Assembly (NCBI RefSeq): GCF_032362555.1
Contig: NC_083534.1
Location: forward strand, 3,457,001-3,521,000
From: Amyelois transitella
Taxonomy: Eukaryota; Arthropoda; Insecta; Lepidoptera; Pyralidae
Length of the DNA stretch: 64,000 nucleotides
Direction of reading: 5' to 3'
Shown: positions 23,401-34,400 of the stretch, piece by piece
How the letters are laid out: every line of letters starts with the position of its first letter
Position numbering within the stretch: the stretch's first letter is position 1
The notes under the pieces: model-generated
Database searches by the model: none
The model's input: only the letters and a program-made list of their open reading frames with translations
Told to the model about the DNA's origin: nothing
Translations under genes and position numbers: made by a program

Positions 23401-26282
23401 TAATGCGATATTCCAGAGGGTAGCTTCCAATACGAGTACGCTTCAGACAATGGCCTCGCGGCTGGTGAGGTCATTCAACCCGACGGGTCCAGGGTCGGCT
23501 CCTACCAGTACAAGGATCCTAGCGGGCAGATCGTCAAGCTGAAGTACAAGGCCGGGAAGGAAGGTTTCCAGGTAATTCATCACTTTTACACAGCAAATGC
23601 CAGTGTAGTTTGTTCCGCCGCATCTTCTACACGTGCGCTTTAGAATAGAATAGATGTATTTTCAAAATTGGATACAAGGTATAACTTATTGACGTCAAAT
23701 TTTGAAGAAATTCTGAAGCGTACTTTGGATGCGGTAGTAGTTATAATTGCACAAATAGAAAAAAGAAAAGGACCACCCCATCTCGTTCCCACGGATGTCG
23801 CGAAAGGCAACTAAGGGGTTGGATTTAAAAACGTGGAATTCCTCTTGTAAGCGATGGGCTAGCGACCTGTCACTATTTGAATCTCAATTCTATCATGAAG
23901 CCAAACAGCTGAACGTGGTCTATCACTTAAATATCATCCTTTCAATCGTTTCTTTAAAGCAATTATGCTTTGGAATTCCAGATCCTGGAAGGCAGTCATC
24001 TTCCCAAGCAGCCAGAGCCCGTTCCTCCATTAAATCAAGGTATTCTTCAATATTAAATACGATTTCTATATGTCCATATAGTCTCTAACTACATTAATAC
24101 ATAGGTACATAAAATCACGCCTCAACCAACAACCTTTGGGTGGTATTTACTGATTAATTTAAAATATCAAAACTAACAGTTAATTGTTCAAACTTTGTCG
24201 GATACATAAACATAAAATCACGTGAAAGCTTTAAAAAATAAATGTAAAATGGGTATCCTGTAATTGAATTGAAGGAAGTATGCAGAGATCGTGGCAAGTG
24301 GAAAGAGGTAGTCTTTGCCTACCCTCCGGGAAAGAGGCGTGATTTTATGTATGTATGTAAAATGGGTAAATTTACTTATTGTTTTACAAACAGACCAACA
24401 TTACATACATGCGTATGAGCAACAGAGGCAACAATACGAGATCCAGCAGCAGTACAACCAGCAGAAACCTGAACAGCAGACTTGGAGACCAAATCAGGTA
24501 GGTACCTACTAAATATTTCAGTCAGGCAATTTATCTTAGTTTATACATACATACATATAATCACGTCTATATCCCTTGTGTCATATGATTAATTATCTAC
24601 GAGTGTCAATGTCATTGTCAAGAGAGATGTGTTTTATTTCATAAATTCCTATATGACACATCGCTTGCGGGGTAGACAGAGCTGACAGTCTTAAAAAGAC
24701 TAATAGGCCACGTTCGGCTGTTTGGCTTTATGATGGAATTGAGATTCAAATAGTGACAGGTTGCTAGCCTGTCGCCTAAAGGAAGAATCCCAAGTTTATA
24801 AGCCTATTCCTTAGTCGCCTTTTACGACATTCACGGGAAAGAGATGGAGTAGTCCTATTCTATTTTCTATTGGTGCCGGGAACCACACGGCACTGGACAT
24901 AAATAAATAAATATATACGGGACAAGTTACATAGATTGACTTCGAGAGCCTTGAAGTAAGATCGAGACTTGTTTTTACGAGATACTAACTCAACGACACT
25001 ACTTTCATTTTATAATAACATACATATAATCACGTATCTTTTGCGGGGTAGACAGAACCAACAGTCTTGAAAAGTATCATAACCTACGTTCTGCCTAATA
25101 AATGTATTGTTTCTTAAATTTATCAGCATTTATTTCATAAAATCATCCGCGAAATATTGCAGTGAAATTTGAATATTTTAGTTTTTTTCTATTGTATTAA
25201 CATTTTATTTATTTTTAATTTAATTTTATATTTCTTAAATTGATTCTTAGAGAGAACTGCCGTGTGGTTCCCGGCACCAATATAAAAGAGAATGGGACCA
25301 TTTCATCACATTTCCCATGGATGTCGTAAGAGGCAACTTAGGGATAGGCTTATAAACTTGGGATTCCTATTTTAGGCGATGTGCTAGCAACCGCTGTCAC
25401 TATTTGAATCTCAATTTTATCATAAAGCCAAACAGCTGAACGTGGCCTATCAGTCTCTTCAAGACTGTTGGCTCTGTCTACCCCACAAGGGATATAGACG
25501 TGACCACATGTATAGTAACATACATATAATCACGTATATATCCTTTGCGGGGTAGACAGAGGCAACCGTCTTAAAAAGTATGATAGTCCACGTTCTACCT
25601 CATAAATGTAATATATCTTTAATTGATTATTATTTTCCAGCAGAACTACGAGGGCCAGCAGTCACAGCAGCAGCATTACCAGCAGAACAGCTGGAGAGAG
25701 GGGCAGGAGGACGATGGCCAGGTAATATCACGTCTATATCCCTTGCGGGGTAGAGACAACAGTCTTGAAAGGACTGATAAGCCACGTTCAGCTAAGTGTG
25801 GCTTACTGATAGAATTGAGATTCAAATAGTGACAGGTTGCTAGCTCATCGCCTAAAAGAAGAACCCCGTCTATATCCCTTGCGGGGTAGACAGAGCCAAC
25901 AGTCTTGTAAAGACTGATAGGCCACGTTCAACTATTAGGCTTTAAGATAGAATTGAGATGCAAATAGTGACAGGTTGCTAGCTCATCGCCTAAAAGAACC
26001 CCAAATTTAAAAGCCTATCCCTGAGTTGCCTTTAACGACATCCATGGGAAACAGACGGAGTGATCGTATAAGTACTTTTTCTATCGGTGCCGGGAATCAC
26101 ACGTCTTAGTTTATGTTTGTGTATAATTAACTCTTCTTTAGATTGCTCGATCATTGTGATTTGTGCGTACGTGTAATTTTTTTTTAATTTAACTTTTTTT
26201 ATTTCAGTATCGTGAAAATGACGTGTACAATAAAGGACCCCACACGTTCGGCGAAGGATATGCATTTGCTTTCAAAGGGTAG
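17447..26282 (+). CDS. RR-1 type cuticular protein (chitin-binding, Gln-rich tail), 262 aa, nine exons
   Basis: Coding exons: 17447-17452 (Met-Arg only), 19404-19484, 21913-22030, 22777-22887, 23417-23571, 23982-24039, 24394-24497, 25641-25721 and 26208-26282 (TAG). All junctions keep phase. The first exon, ATGAGG|GTATGT, joins the signal-peptide exon to give MRLICLWCFLVAATAQ, a secretion signal probably cleaved before or near Gln16; a tiny first coding exon is typical of insect cuticle genes. Residues about 106-170 form the Rebers-Riddiford domain (Chitin_bind_4), with GSFQYEYASDNG, then PDGSRVGSYQYKDPSGQ, then YKAGKEGF and a LPKQP end, closest to RR-1, the soft-cuticle type. Residues 177-238 are rich in Gln and Tyr, and the tail ends EGYAFAFKG. 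The product is predicted to be a structural protein of the chitinous extracellular matrix. AATAAA motifs follow the stop, for example near 26836. Confidence 0.92.
17578..17817 (+). repeat. tRNA-derived SINE, full length
   Basis: A box TGGCGCAGCGG, B box GGTTCGAATCC, tail ending GTCCCGTATATATTTATTTA. Lies in intron 1 of the cuticular protein gene. Confidence 0.92.
18510..18722 (+). repeat. dispersed element E (CCCGCGGGAACTCCGGGAT family)
   Basis: Carries CGACTTCGTCCGCATGGAAA, CCCGCGGGAACTCCGGGATA and ATCGGTTCAGTAGTTTTTGC. Other copies: 39593-39812 (minus) and 52350-52551 (plus). Confidence 0.8.
18821..18928 (-). repeat. tRNA-derived SINE, tail fragment
   Basis: ATATATACGGGACAAATTAC to TATAATAAATACTTATA; the head is missing. 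Confidence 0.8.
19588..20055 (-). repeat. SINE-A split by about 200 bp of other sequence
   Basis: The 3' half is at 19588-19748 and the 5' half at 19945-20055. The intervening 19749-19944 has no SINE similarity and looks like an insertion into the element. Confidence 0.7.
20307..20490 (+). mobile_element. LINE 3' end fragment
   Basis: TTGATCAAATTAAGGACGTC through AAGTACCCGAAACCGCC to TACCCCTCCGGGAAAGAGGC. Confidence 0.8.
21091..21320 (-). repeat. SINE-A, lacking the 5' hairpin end
   Basis: CATACATACATATG, CTTGCGGGGTAGACAGAGCC, GATAGAATTGAGATTCAAAT and ACGACATCCATGAGAAAG. Confidence 0.88.
21605..21870 (+). repeat. dispersed element F, uninterrupted copy
   Basis: Reads CAGACTGTGGCGACATCTCT, ACAACATCCAATCAAACAAC, CATCGTCTGTCGCGCGGTTC and TTTGGTGGCGGTCGAGCC. 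It provides the empty site for the SINE inserted at 6862. A diverged relative lies at 22560-22740. Confidence 0.75.
23075..23292 (+). repeat. SINE-A
   Basis: GAATAGGACCACTGC, ATGGATGTCGTAAAAGGCGA, GATGGGCTAGCAACCTGTCA, then a shortened tail. Lies in an intron of the cuticular protein gene. Confidence 0.85.
23755..23935 (+). repeat. SINE-A, truncated
   Basis: CCACGGATGTCGCGAAAGGC to CAGCTGAACGTGGTCTATCA. It ends shortly before exon 23982-24039. Confidence 0.8.
24268..24358 (+). mobile_element. LINE 3' end fragment
   Basis: GAAGGAAGTATGCAGAGATC, CTCCGGGAAAGAGGCGTGAT and (TATG)n, just upstream of exon 24394-24497. Confidence 0.8.
24544..24896 (-). repeat. SINE-A carrying an 81-bp MITE insertion
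   Basis: A full SINE-A interrupted within its CCCTTGCGGGG motif by 24579-24659. The remaining body is intact to GGGAACCACACGGCAC. Confidence 0.85.
24579..24659. mobile_element. miniature inverted-repeat element, TGTCATAT...ATATGACA ends
   Basis: About 81 bp with terminal inverted repeats TGTCATAT / ATATGACA. It splits a SINE-A, and the flanks ATCCCTTG / ATCGCTTG look like an 8-bp target duplication with one mismatch, as hAT-type elements make. Confidence 0.6.
24898..25015 (-). repeat. tRNA-derived SINE, tail fragment
   Basis: ATATATACGGGACAAGTTAC to ATTTTATAATA; the tRNA head is lacking. Confidence 0.75.
25259..25515 (+). repeat. SINE-A, full length
   Basis: From GCCGTGTGGTTCCCGGCACC to GATATAGACGTGACCACATG. 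Near-identical 100-bp stretches flank it at 25014-25115 and 25518-25619. Confidence 0.88.
25725..26105 (-). repeat. two SINE-A copies in tandem, the first truncated
   Basis: A first copy (25725-25862) stops after the TCGCCTAAAAGAAGAA region. A second (25866-26105) starts at TATATCCCTTGCGGGGTAGA and runs to the hairpin end. They fill most of the last intron of the cuticular protein gene. Confidence 0.82.
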
Positions 26283-27538
26283 TTAAGATTCTTTGTACAC
26301 GTTGACCAGATGATAGGTTAAAGATATTTTGTATTTCAAATAATGATAAATAAATAATAACATTATAATGAAAAATAAATTAAAAAATAATTAGTATTGT
26401 TAGAAGCTCTGTCGTGTGTTAGTGGAAATTAGAAAAAAAAAAACGTATTTTATTTCCGTGTAATATAATACTATGTTTTTATTTATTTGGTTTGACATAC
26501 AAATTATCATTGTTAAGATGGCCTACCTACATATGTAGGTATCTATATTAAATTAAATATTGAATATAGTTATTTTAAGTGTTTAATTCTTAAAAGTCAA
26601 AAGTTTTGGTCATGATTTTGTGCTGTCTAATATTGAAGTCCAATGTCCAATTCACACTGAATTCAGTTTAAAAATAAAAAAATTGAATAGACAATTTAAA
26701 AAACTTATTTTTTTTTAAAGATGATCTACTTACTTATAAGTTTAATTAAACTTACTATTACCTATTTAGTAGCAACGTTTGTGTAATAAAATATTGCGAA
26801 ATTTAATCGATGTAAATATGTATATATTAAATTATAAATAAAAGATATATATGAAATAGGTGTGTTCGTTATTTTATTTTTATATTTTGTTTTTTACTCA
26901 GTAGAACCTATTAAAGATTTGTAGTTTGATTTGAACCTAAATAAAAATTCAGTACACTATGTTCATCAATTTACTTAAATTTGCCATTCCATGTAATTAT
27001 ATTTCTTGTTATTTAAATTAAAAATTTTAACGTTTAAATCAATTAATCATAACTCTCGTCCACATTTATTCTTATTTTGGAAATTAAAACGTTATTTCAA
27101 CAACGACTCATTGAATTTAAAAAAAATATTAAAATAAAATTTGGATGTGAATTAGAAATTTGAGATGCGATTTAAATAAAAACACTGAAAATTAGTTCAT
27201 ATACCCACATTTTAATAAAACAACACTCCAACGAAACACATCATGGTATTATACGATACATTTATAAAGGTATTTAATGAGGCAGGACTAGGTTTTATAA
27301 TATAAAATATGTGAATACACAGTATATAAATAATAATGTCTAACATGTTCCAACAAATGTATAAAAAAGGATGTTTATAATAAATGTAGTTATTATTTTC
27401 TAAATGTTAATTTTTAGAATTAATAAAACAATATTATAACAATTTAATAAATAAGTAACCGAAAACATAAAAAAAAATTCTAAAACTCATATCACATTTT
27501 ATAAGGAAAGCGAATCTACAGTTATCAATTATATTTCA

Positions 27539-27806
27539 CTAGCTGTGGCCGCGACTTCGTCCGCGTGGAATAGTTATTTAGGGCATCATTGAAGCCCTCA
27601 AGGATGAATTATTTTCCCCGTTTTTTTTCACATTTTCCGTTAATTCTTTACTCCTAAAAGTTGCAGCATGATGTTTTATAGCTTAAAGTCTTCCTTGATA
27701 AATGGTCTATTCAACGCAAAAAGAATTTTTCAATTCGAACCAGTAGTTCCTGTGATTAGCGCGTTCAAACAAACGAACTCTTCAGCTTTATAATATTAGT
27801 ATAGAT
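27539..27806 (-). repeat. dispersed element D, full length
   Basis: CTAGCTGTGGCCGCGACTTC to CTTTATAATATTAGTATAGA. Confidence 0.88.
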
Positions 27807-30800
27807 TTAAATTCTACAATATTTAACACTAAAAAAGCTTCAAAATATCACTAAAAACTATCACATTTATTATTTTATTGTAGAGATATTGTGATATTAT
27901 ATGGAGAGGAAAAAATTCCGCTACCTAAAGTATATGAATATATATATGTATGTAATATAAGAGTATGAAATTTAATATAATATATTACAAAAATCATTTT
28001 TATTACTAAGATACACTTGCAGCTTTCCGCCATGATGCTATACTAATGTTATAATCTAAAATTACAATCAAGTTATGGAAAAATGTGATAAGTCTACGAG
28101 TACATTTGGTTAAGCAGCTACTGTTAAATATTATTTGGAAAGTTAAAAAATAACCAGTTATTAAAATGTTCGTATAAATTAGTTACAAATATTTAATGGG
28201 TACTTTTTGTTTTTTTTTTAATAAAAAAATTATGTCTAATATAAATTTATCATTCGTTAAAACGTACATTTTTCTTAAAAAAATATTAGTAACTTTAAGA
28301 AATTTTAGTTATTTAGTAAGTATGTTACAACGAAATAATATAATTTAACCGTAATAATAAATAGGACATAAGAAAAACATAACACATTTTATTATTTGCT
28401 ATCGACAAAGCAGTCACTACTTTTAAGTAAGTATATTTTAATATAAAATGCTACCAAACATGAATGATTATTATAACAAATATTTTAATATGAATATTTT
28501 TCTATACTTAACTACGTGACATCTTAATAATGGAAATCTGATTTGAGTATTATATTATACTCACTAAAAACCTTTAAATTTTAGTTAATATATTTTATGA
28601 CTAAATTGGTAAAAGCCTAATATTTTTTAATTTATTGCTCATTTTATAGTGACAAGTAAATATTAAAAAAAAAAAAATGTATTGATTCAGCCGCAGAAGA
28701 TATCAATGTTTAGAATAAAGAAAGTTGTTATGATTTTTGCCAATAAAAAAATTCTGTATAGTAAAATTCATACATATTATATTATTCATAAATATGTTAA
28801 TCATTATAGTATGTTTTATTATATTTAATATACAATTTCTAATTTACTACAATCTAACCTAACACTGGAAGATTATGTGATTATACATATATTTTTTTTC
28901 ATGTCAAAATGGGTTGTGCGATAGAAATACGATATTTTTTATTATATCATTTAACTACTAATGAGATATAAGTTATTAAAGTTTACGTTTATATTATGTC
29001 TTTATTTAAAATTGCATTGCATATATCTTAAAATATTAAAACAATTACTCGTTTTAGGCATTTCGGAATACTTTTCAAACCTACATCTATGCAGCCATAC
29101 ATAGAGAGTTAATAAGTGCGCATTATTATTAAATTAAATACCTGATGGTAAGAATGTCAGTGAAAGATATGAATTATATTTGAAAAAATATTAAAGGTAC
29201 AAGAGACATAAATAATAATGTTTTAATAAAATTTATTTAAAATTAGTACTTTTATTTCAAATGTGCGTCAGTGTGATTTATTGCAATGTTTAAATATATT
29301 TATTTTAAAAAGATATATAGTTTATATCTTATTAAAATTAATTGCAATTTATTAACGTAAGATTTGAATGGTATCCGAATTCACCTATACAAAGAAAATG
29401 TTTAATTAAAAAAAAAAATAATATTTGTTAACGACAATAACAGAACACAATAACTAAAATAATAATGTATCAAACCAAATCATTTTGTTCTTTAATACAA
29501 CAATGTTAATAAAAAAGAAAAATATTTAATTACTAATTTGTAATAATCCAAAAAATTGCAAATAATCTTGACGCTTATAAATCTAACTGTTGGATATACT
29601 TTTGTAATATAACATACTTACTACGTTTCTACCAAACATTGAGTATTATTGATTATCTAAGCTTTTGATGAGAATAATGTGCTAACTAAACCTATTATAA
29701 TCATTCATATTTGATGACATTTTAAAAATGTATTTAATTAAAAACTAGAAAAAATGTTATACTCACTAGAACACCTTTATAATAATAAACAGATAAAATA
29801 ATGTAAAATGTTGATTCTTTCTATATTGAACTTAACTTAAATTATTATTAATATATTTATAATAAATAAATATTTTAATTTCTTTAGTATGTAACTACCT
29901 ATTAAAATAAATGACTGAACATTAAATTTCAAAAAACATTGTCAATATTCTGAAAAGTCAATAAATGTAGACTGTACTATTATTTGTACATTTAATGAAA
30001 TTACAATGAAATATTTACACGCAATAAGATAAGCTCTGAATTATTGAAATATCATCAAATAAAATTCTACAACTTTGGTCCTTTTTCCTGAACTTGTGGT
30101 AAATTTACAATGTAAATATAAATGTTTTTAGTTTACAAGTGCGCAATTAACGTGTGATAATAAAATTATTGTCTTATCATTATTGGGTTTTGACATCAAT
30201 TCGGCATTCCTTTCAAAAGGAAACGTCATTGAAATATATATATTTATTTAATACTAAAATCAAATATATTAAGTTATATTTCAAATAAATTACTAAGTAG
30301 GTACTTAGTCAAAAATATAACGTGAAGGCATATTTCTGGTTCAATAAAAAATACTTCTTAAACTAATTATTGTAAACTTATATTTCATCAAAAAAATTAC
30401 ACAACTTACACGTTCATATTATTGTCTACGGCCAAAAAAGTTATATCTAAAAAAAAATTATATATGTATAAAAAAAGAAACAAAACATATTGTCAAAGTC
30501 ACATCGCAAAATTATATTCATGCAATACAAGCAGTCTTTCAAACACACCATTTAATATTTTCCTAATTAAATAAGTATAATAAGACAATGCAATACAGCG
30601 TATAAGGTTTAGAATAATGATATATTAGGTGATTATAATTTATATTATTCGAAACATATTGGATATGTTTTGTATATTAAATATATAAGATTTAAACCCT
30701 GACTACGTGGCAATCTGAATTGAATAAGTGAACTTTTTCAATTTATTTATTATACTGTTAAGTTTTGATTCAATTTGCGTACCTATAAATTGTTTATAAT

Positions 30801-30877
30801 TTCAATTAATATGTTATCGTCGATAATAAACAATATGAAAGATATATAAGATAGGTGTTACAATTATAATTTAATCC

Positions 30878-30987
30878 GTAATCGTCGAATATGCATGAAA
30901 AGAGTAATGAGTGTCTGTAAGGATCAAAGCAAGTGGAAATCCATAGTCTCTGCCTACCCCAATGGGAAACAGGCGTGATGGTATGTA
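30878..30987 (+). mobile_element. LINE 3' end fragment, diverged
   Basis: CCGTAATCGTC, GCATGAAAAGAGTAATGAGT, CAAGTGGAAATCCATAGTCT and CAATGGGAAACAGGCGTGAT. Confidence 0.7.
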
Positions 30988-31483
30988 TGAAACTATTACT
31001 AATAAAAAAAAATAAACAAGAATTATAAAAAGAGATATGGATCAAAAGGAGATTTTATTAAAAGCATAATAAATAAGAAAAAGTACACTTATCAATTTGT
31101 TTTTACAAAATTTTAGATTTAAAAACTTAAGTTAAAGACAAAAAAATTTAGAAAAGTTGGTCGGATACGCGCACTACACAATTGTAAATATAAATAGATG
31201 TTCACAAAATATTTTAGGAGGTACAAGTAAATAAATAGTTATAATTATTTGGGCAATCACTACAGTATATAAACGTTTAAATATATTTGGTCTCTACATA
31301 AATATGATTTTATTTCTACACCATTAGCGATAATACAGCGGACAAAATATACATATGTTGGTAGACGTATTTTTTTTATTTCTTATTCTCTAAGCATACC
31401 CCATATACATAATCAGGCATTTCCGTTGTCCAAAATAAAAAAAAAGATGGCGGGCTCCTTTTTTGGCGGTATTTTTACTATCT

Positions 31484-34400
31484 TCACTCCTCTTCTTCGT
31501 TTTGATAACTAACATACCTCACAGATGATTTGTCGCTTATAATAAGGCTCTGAAAGTAGAATTTAAAAAAAGTTAGTAATACGGTTGCTAAATGTCGTTA
31601 ATCTGTATGACAGATTATCAAAAAAATTTATACAGTTTATTTCTATAAAAAAACGCACAGACTAAATCGCTGGGTCTAAAATTTGGCCTTTTATGGCCTT
31701 ATACCAAAATTCCCGCGGAAACGGGAATTAACGGGACTATTCGTTCTATTCCAGCGATCTCGTTTCCATGAATGTCGTAAAATACGACTAAGGGTATACG
31801 CTAATAAACTTGGGATTCTTCTTTTAAACGAAATTTTATCAATAAGCCAAACAGTTGAACTTGGCTCTTTCTACCTCGCAAGGGATATAGACGCGAATAT
31901 ATGTATCTATGTATTCCAGCGATGTAGACAAATGTGACCTTCGGTCTAATGACTTCTGTCTACTCCAACGGACAGTGTGTGTGAATTATTCATTGAGAAT
32001 AATATTAAATCATGTCAAGGTACACTGGATAGGAAATCACCTCGAATATCGATTACAACAATGTACCGCTATAGTATAAACAGAATAAGATCTTGCTGGT
32101 AACTAACTAAAATAAATAATTTCCACAAAAACAAATTTAAAACATAAATAAAGACACATAAATATAAAACCATTTGGTTCCCGGCACCAATAAAAAATTG
32201 GAATGGGACCACTCCGTCTCGTTACCATGGATGTCGTAAAAGGCAACTAAGGGATACGCTTATAAACTTGGGATTCTTTTGGGCAACGGGCTAACGCCTG
32301 ACTTATAAATATTTAGTTTGTTATTTTCTTGTTTTTGGAAATGATTGTATATTTGCTGTAATTTATTGTTAAAGTTATTGTATTATACAGAGTTACCGCC
32401 ATGTAATAATGACGGTGAATAAATAAATAAATAAAATACGGGACAAATTACACAGATTAAGTTTATATTTATATTAAGTCTCGAAGTAAGTTCGAAACTT
32501 GTGTTACGAGATACTTACTCAACGATAGTTACATTTTATAATAAATACTTATATAGATTAACATCCAAGACCCAGGCCAATCAGAGAAAGTTCGTTTCTT
32601 ATCATGCCCTGGCCGGGATTCGAACCCGGGACCTTCGGTGTCGCAGACAAGCGCGCTACCGCTGCGCCACAGAGGCCGTCAAGATAGGTGATGATTACCT
32701 GCTTCTCATCCCTGGCGGGCGGTGACCTTAGGAGCAACAGTAGTGGAGCATACGCGAAGTTCAAGATGGCGATGATGACCAGCATCCATTCGAAGCCTAT
32801 GCTGTTCACCAGCGTGCCGGAGAAGGCGGGTCCTGGGATCATCGAAATAAATTAACATACATAAATACATATAATTACATCTATTATATCCCTTGGGGGG
32901 TAGACAGAGCCAACAGTCTTGAAAAGACTGATAAGCCAAGTTCAGCTGTTTGGCTTGATGATAGAATTGAGATTCAAATAGTGACAGGTTGATAGCCTAT
33001 CGCCTAAAAGAAGAATCTCAAGTTTATAAGCCTGCCCCATAGTCGCATTTTACGACATCCATGGGACCATCCTAGCAACCTGTCACTATTTAAATCTCAA
33101 TTCTATCATTAAGCCAAATAGCTGAGCGTGGCCTATCAGTCTTTTCAAGACTGTTGGCTCTGTCTACCCCACAAGGGATATAGACGTAACCATATGTACT
33201 ATGTATGTACCCAATTTTCGAACGAGAGTTCTCGCAGTTTCTTTATTTTTGTTATGGCAATCAATCTTATTCATAAACTTAATTTGGCCAGTGTTTAGTG
33301 GGGCAATGTTTATATGTATGTTACAAACAGCATGACGTTTAAGTTCCCGCCAAAAAGTCGCAACATTAAGTTTCTCAACAGAGGTTGCTTAATTTAATTT
33401 CTCTTCTATTTTTAAATTATTTTTAATTTCTGAGAGACGTCCGTAAACGCTCTTAGTAGTTTATGGTGCCCTAGTATTTTAGTTCGTCTTTCCTTATATT
33501 TTAGCCACAAAGCAGTCAACGGGGTAGGTTTAATAAAATTCTCAGTGCTAGTATTTCATGGCAGCCTTGTAGTTGCGTTCGCAAGCTGTCGAGCATTTCT
33601 ATAGCAATTTTGTGGACAACGTTTTTATGACGAAAGCAAGGATAAATTTGATTTTGGATAACATTATGAGATCAATCATGGCTTCAATTTTAAAGATAAA
33701 AGATAAAATAATAATATGAAATTTAAGATAAAAGATCATATTATTATTTACTTAAATAAACCGTTAATTATACTCACCGACAGCATATCCCAAACAAAAC
33801 GCTGTATCGCCAATAGCATAAACGGATCCATAGACTGCAGCGTGGCGGATGTCCACCAGGAAACCCAGTTCCGGCATCATAGAAGAGTCCACCATGCCTA
33901 TGGCGAAGCCAAGACCAGCGTTGGGGATGATCAGGTGTTCTAGTTTTCGCGCCATGGGGATCTGAACAGTAATATCATTGAAAACCCTTGGATTATATAA
34001 GTCTGTTTGTCTGCTAATTCGAAGATAGTTCAAATTCGTTAGTAATAAAACTAATGTAGGTACATAATTCTGAAAATTTTATTCGTTAGCAATAAAACTA
34101 ATGTAGGTACACAATTCAGAAAATTATCATTGGTAATCGACTCAGTAGGAGTACACAGGTATTAAGATTTTAATAACTTAACCGAGCTTAACCGTCCGAC
34201 CATTGACACTTTTGAATAATTTCTACTTACCAGAATGAGACATAGTCCAATGATGACCAGACCAGAACAAGCTGCTAGCCACCGACCCATCTTGTGTCCG
34301 AGCGGTCCGAAAAGGTTCGTTCCTGTAAATTATAAAGCCTGTTAGTTGTCTTATCCTTTAAAAATCTGACTTATATTCAGATCGTTGTCATAGAAATGTC

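Larger units (their letters stand above)
26283..31483. other. 5.2 kb AT-rich intergenic region, few repeats
   Basis: Between the 3' ends of the cuticular protein gene (+) and Vmat (-). Strongly AT-rich with long A and T runs. I find only element D at 27539-27806 and a LINE-tail piece at 30878-30987, and no SINE-A. No coding exon with plausible splice sites was recognised. It includes the 3' UTRs of both genes. Confidence 0.6.
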
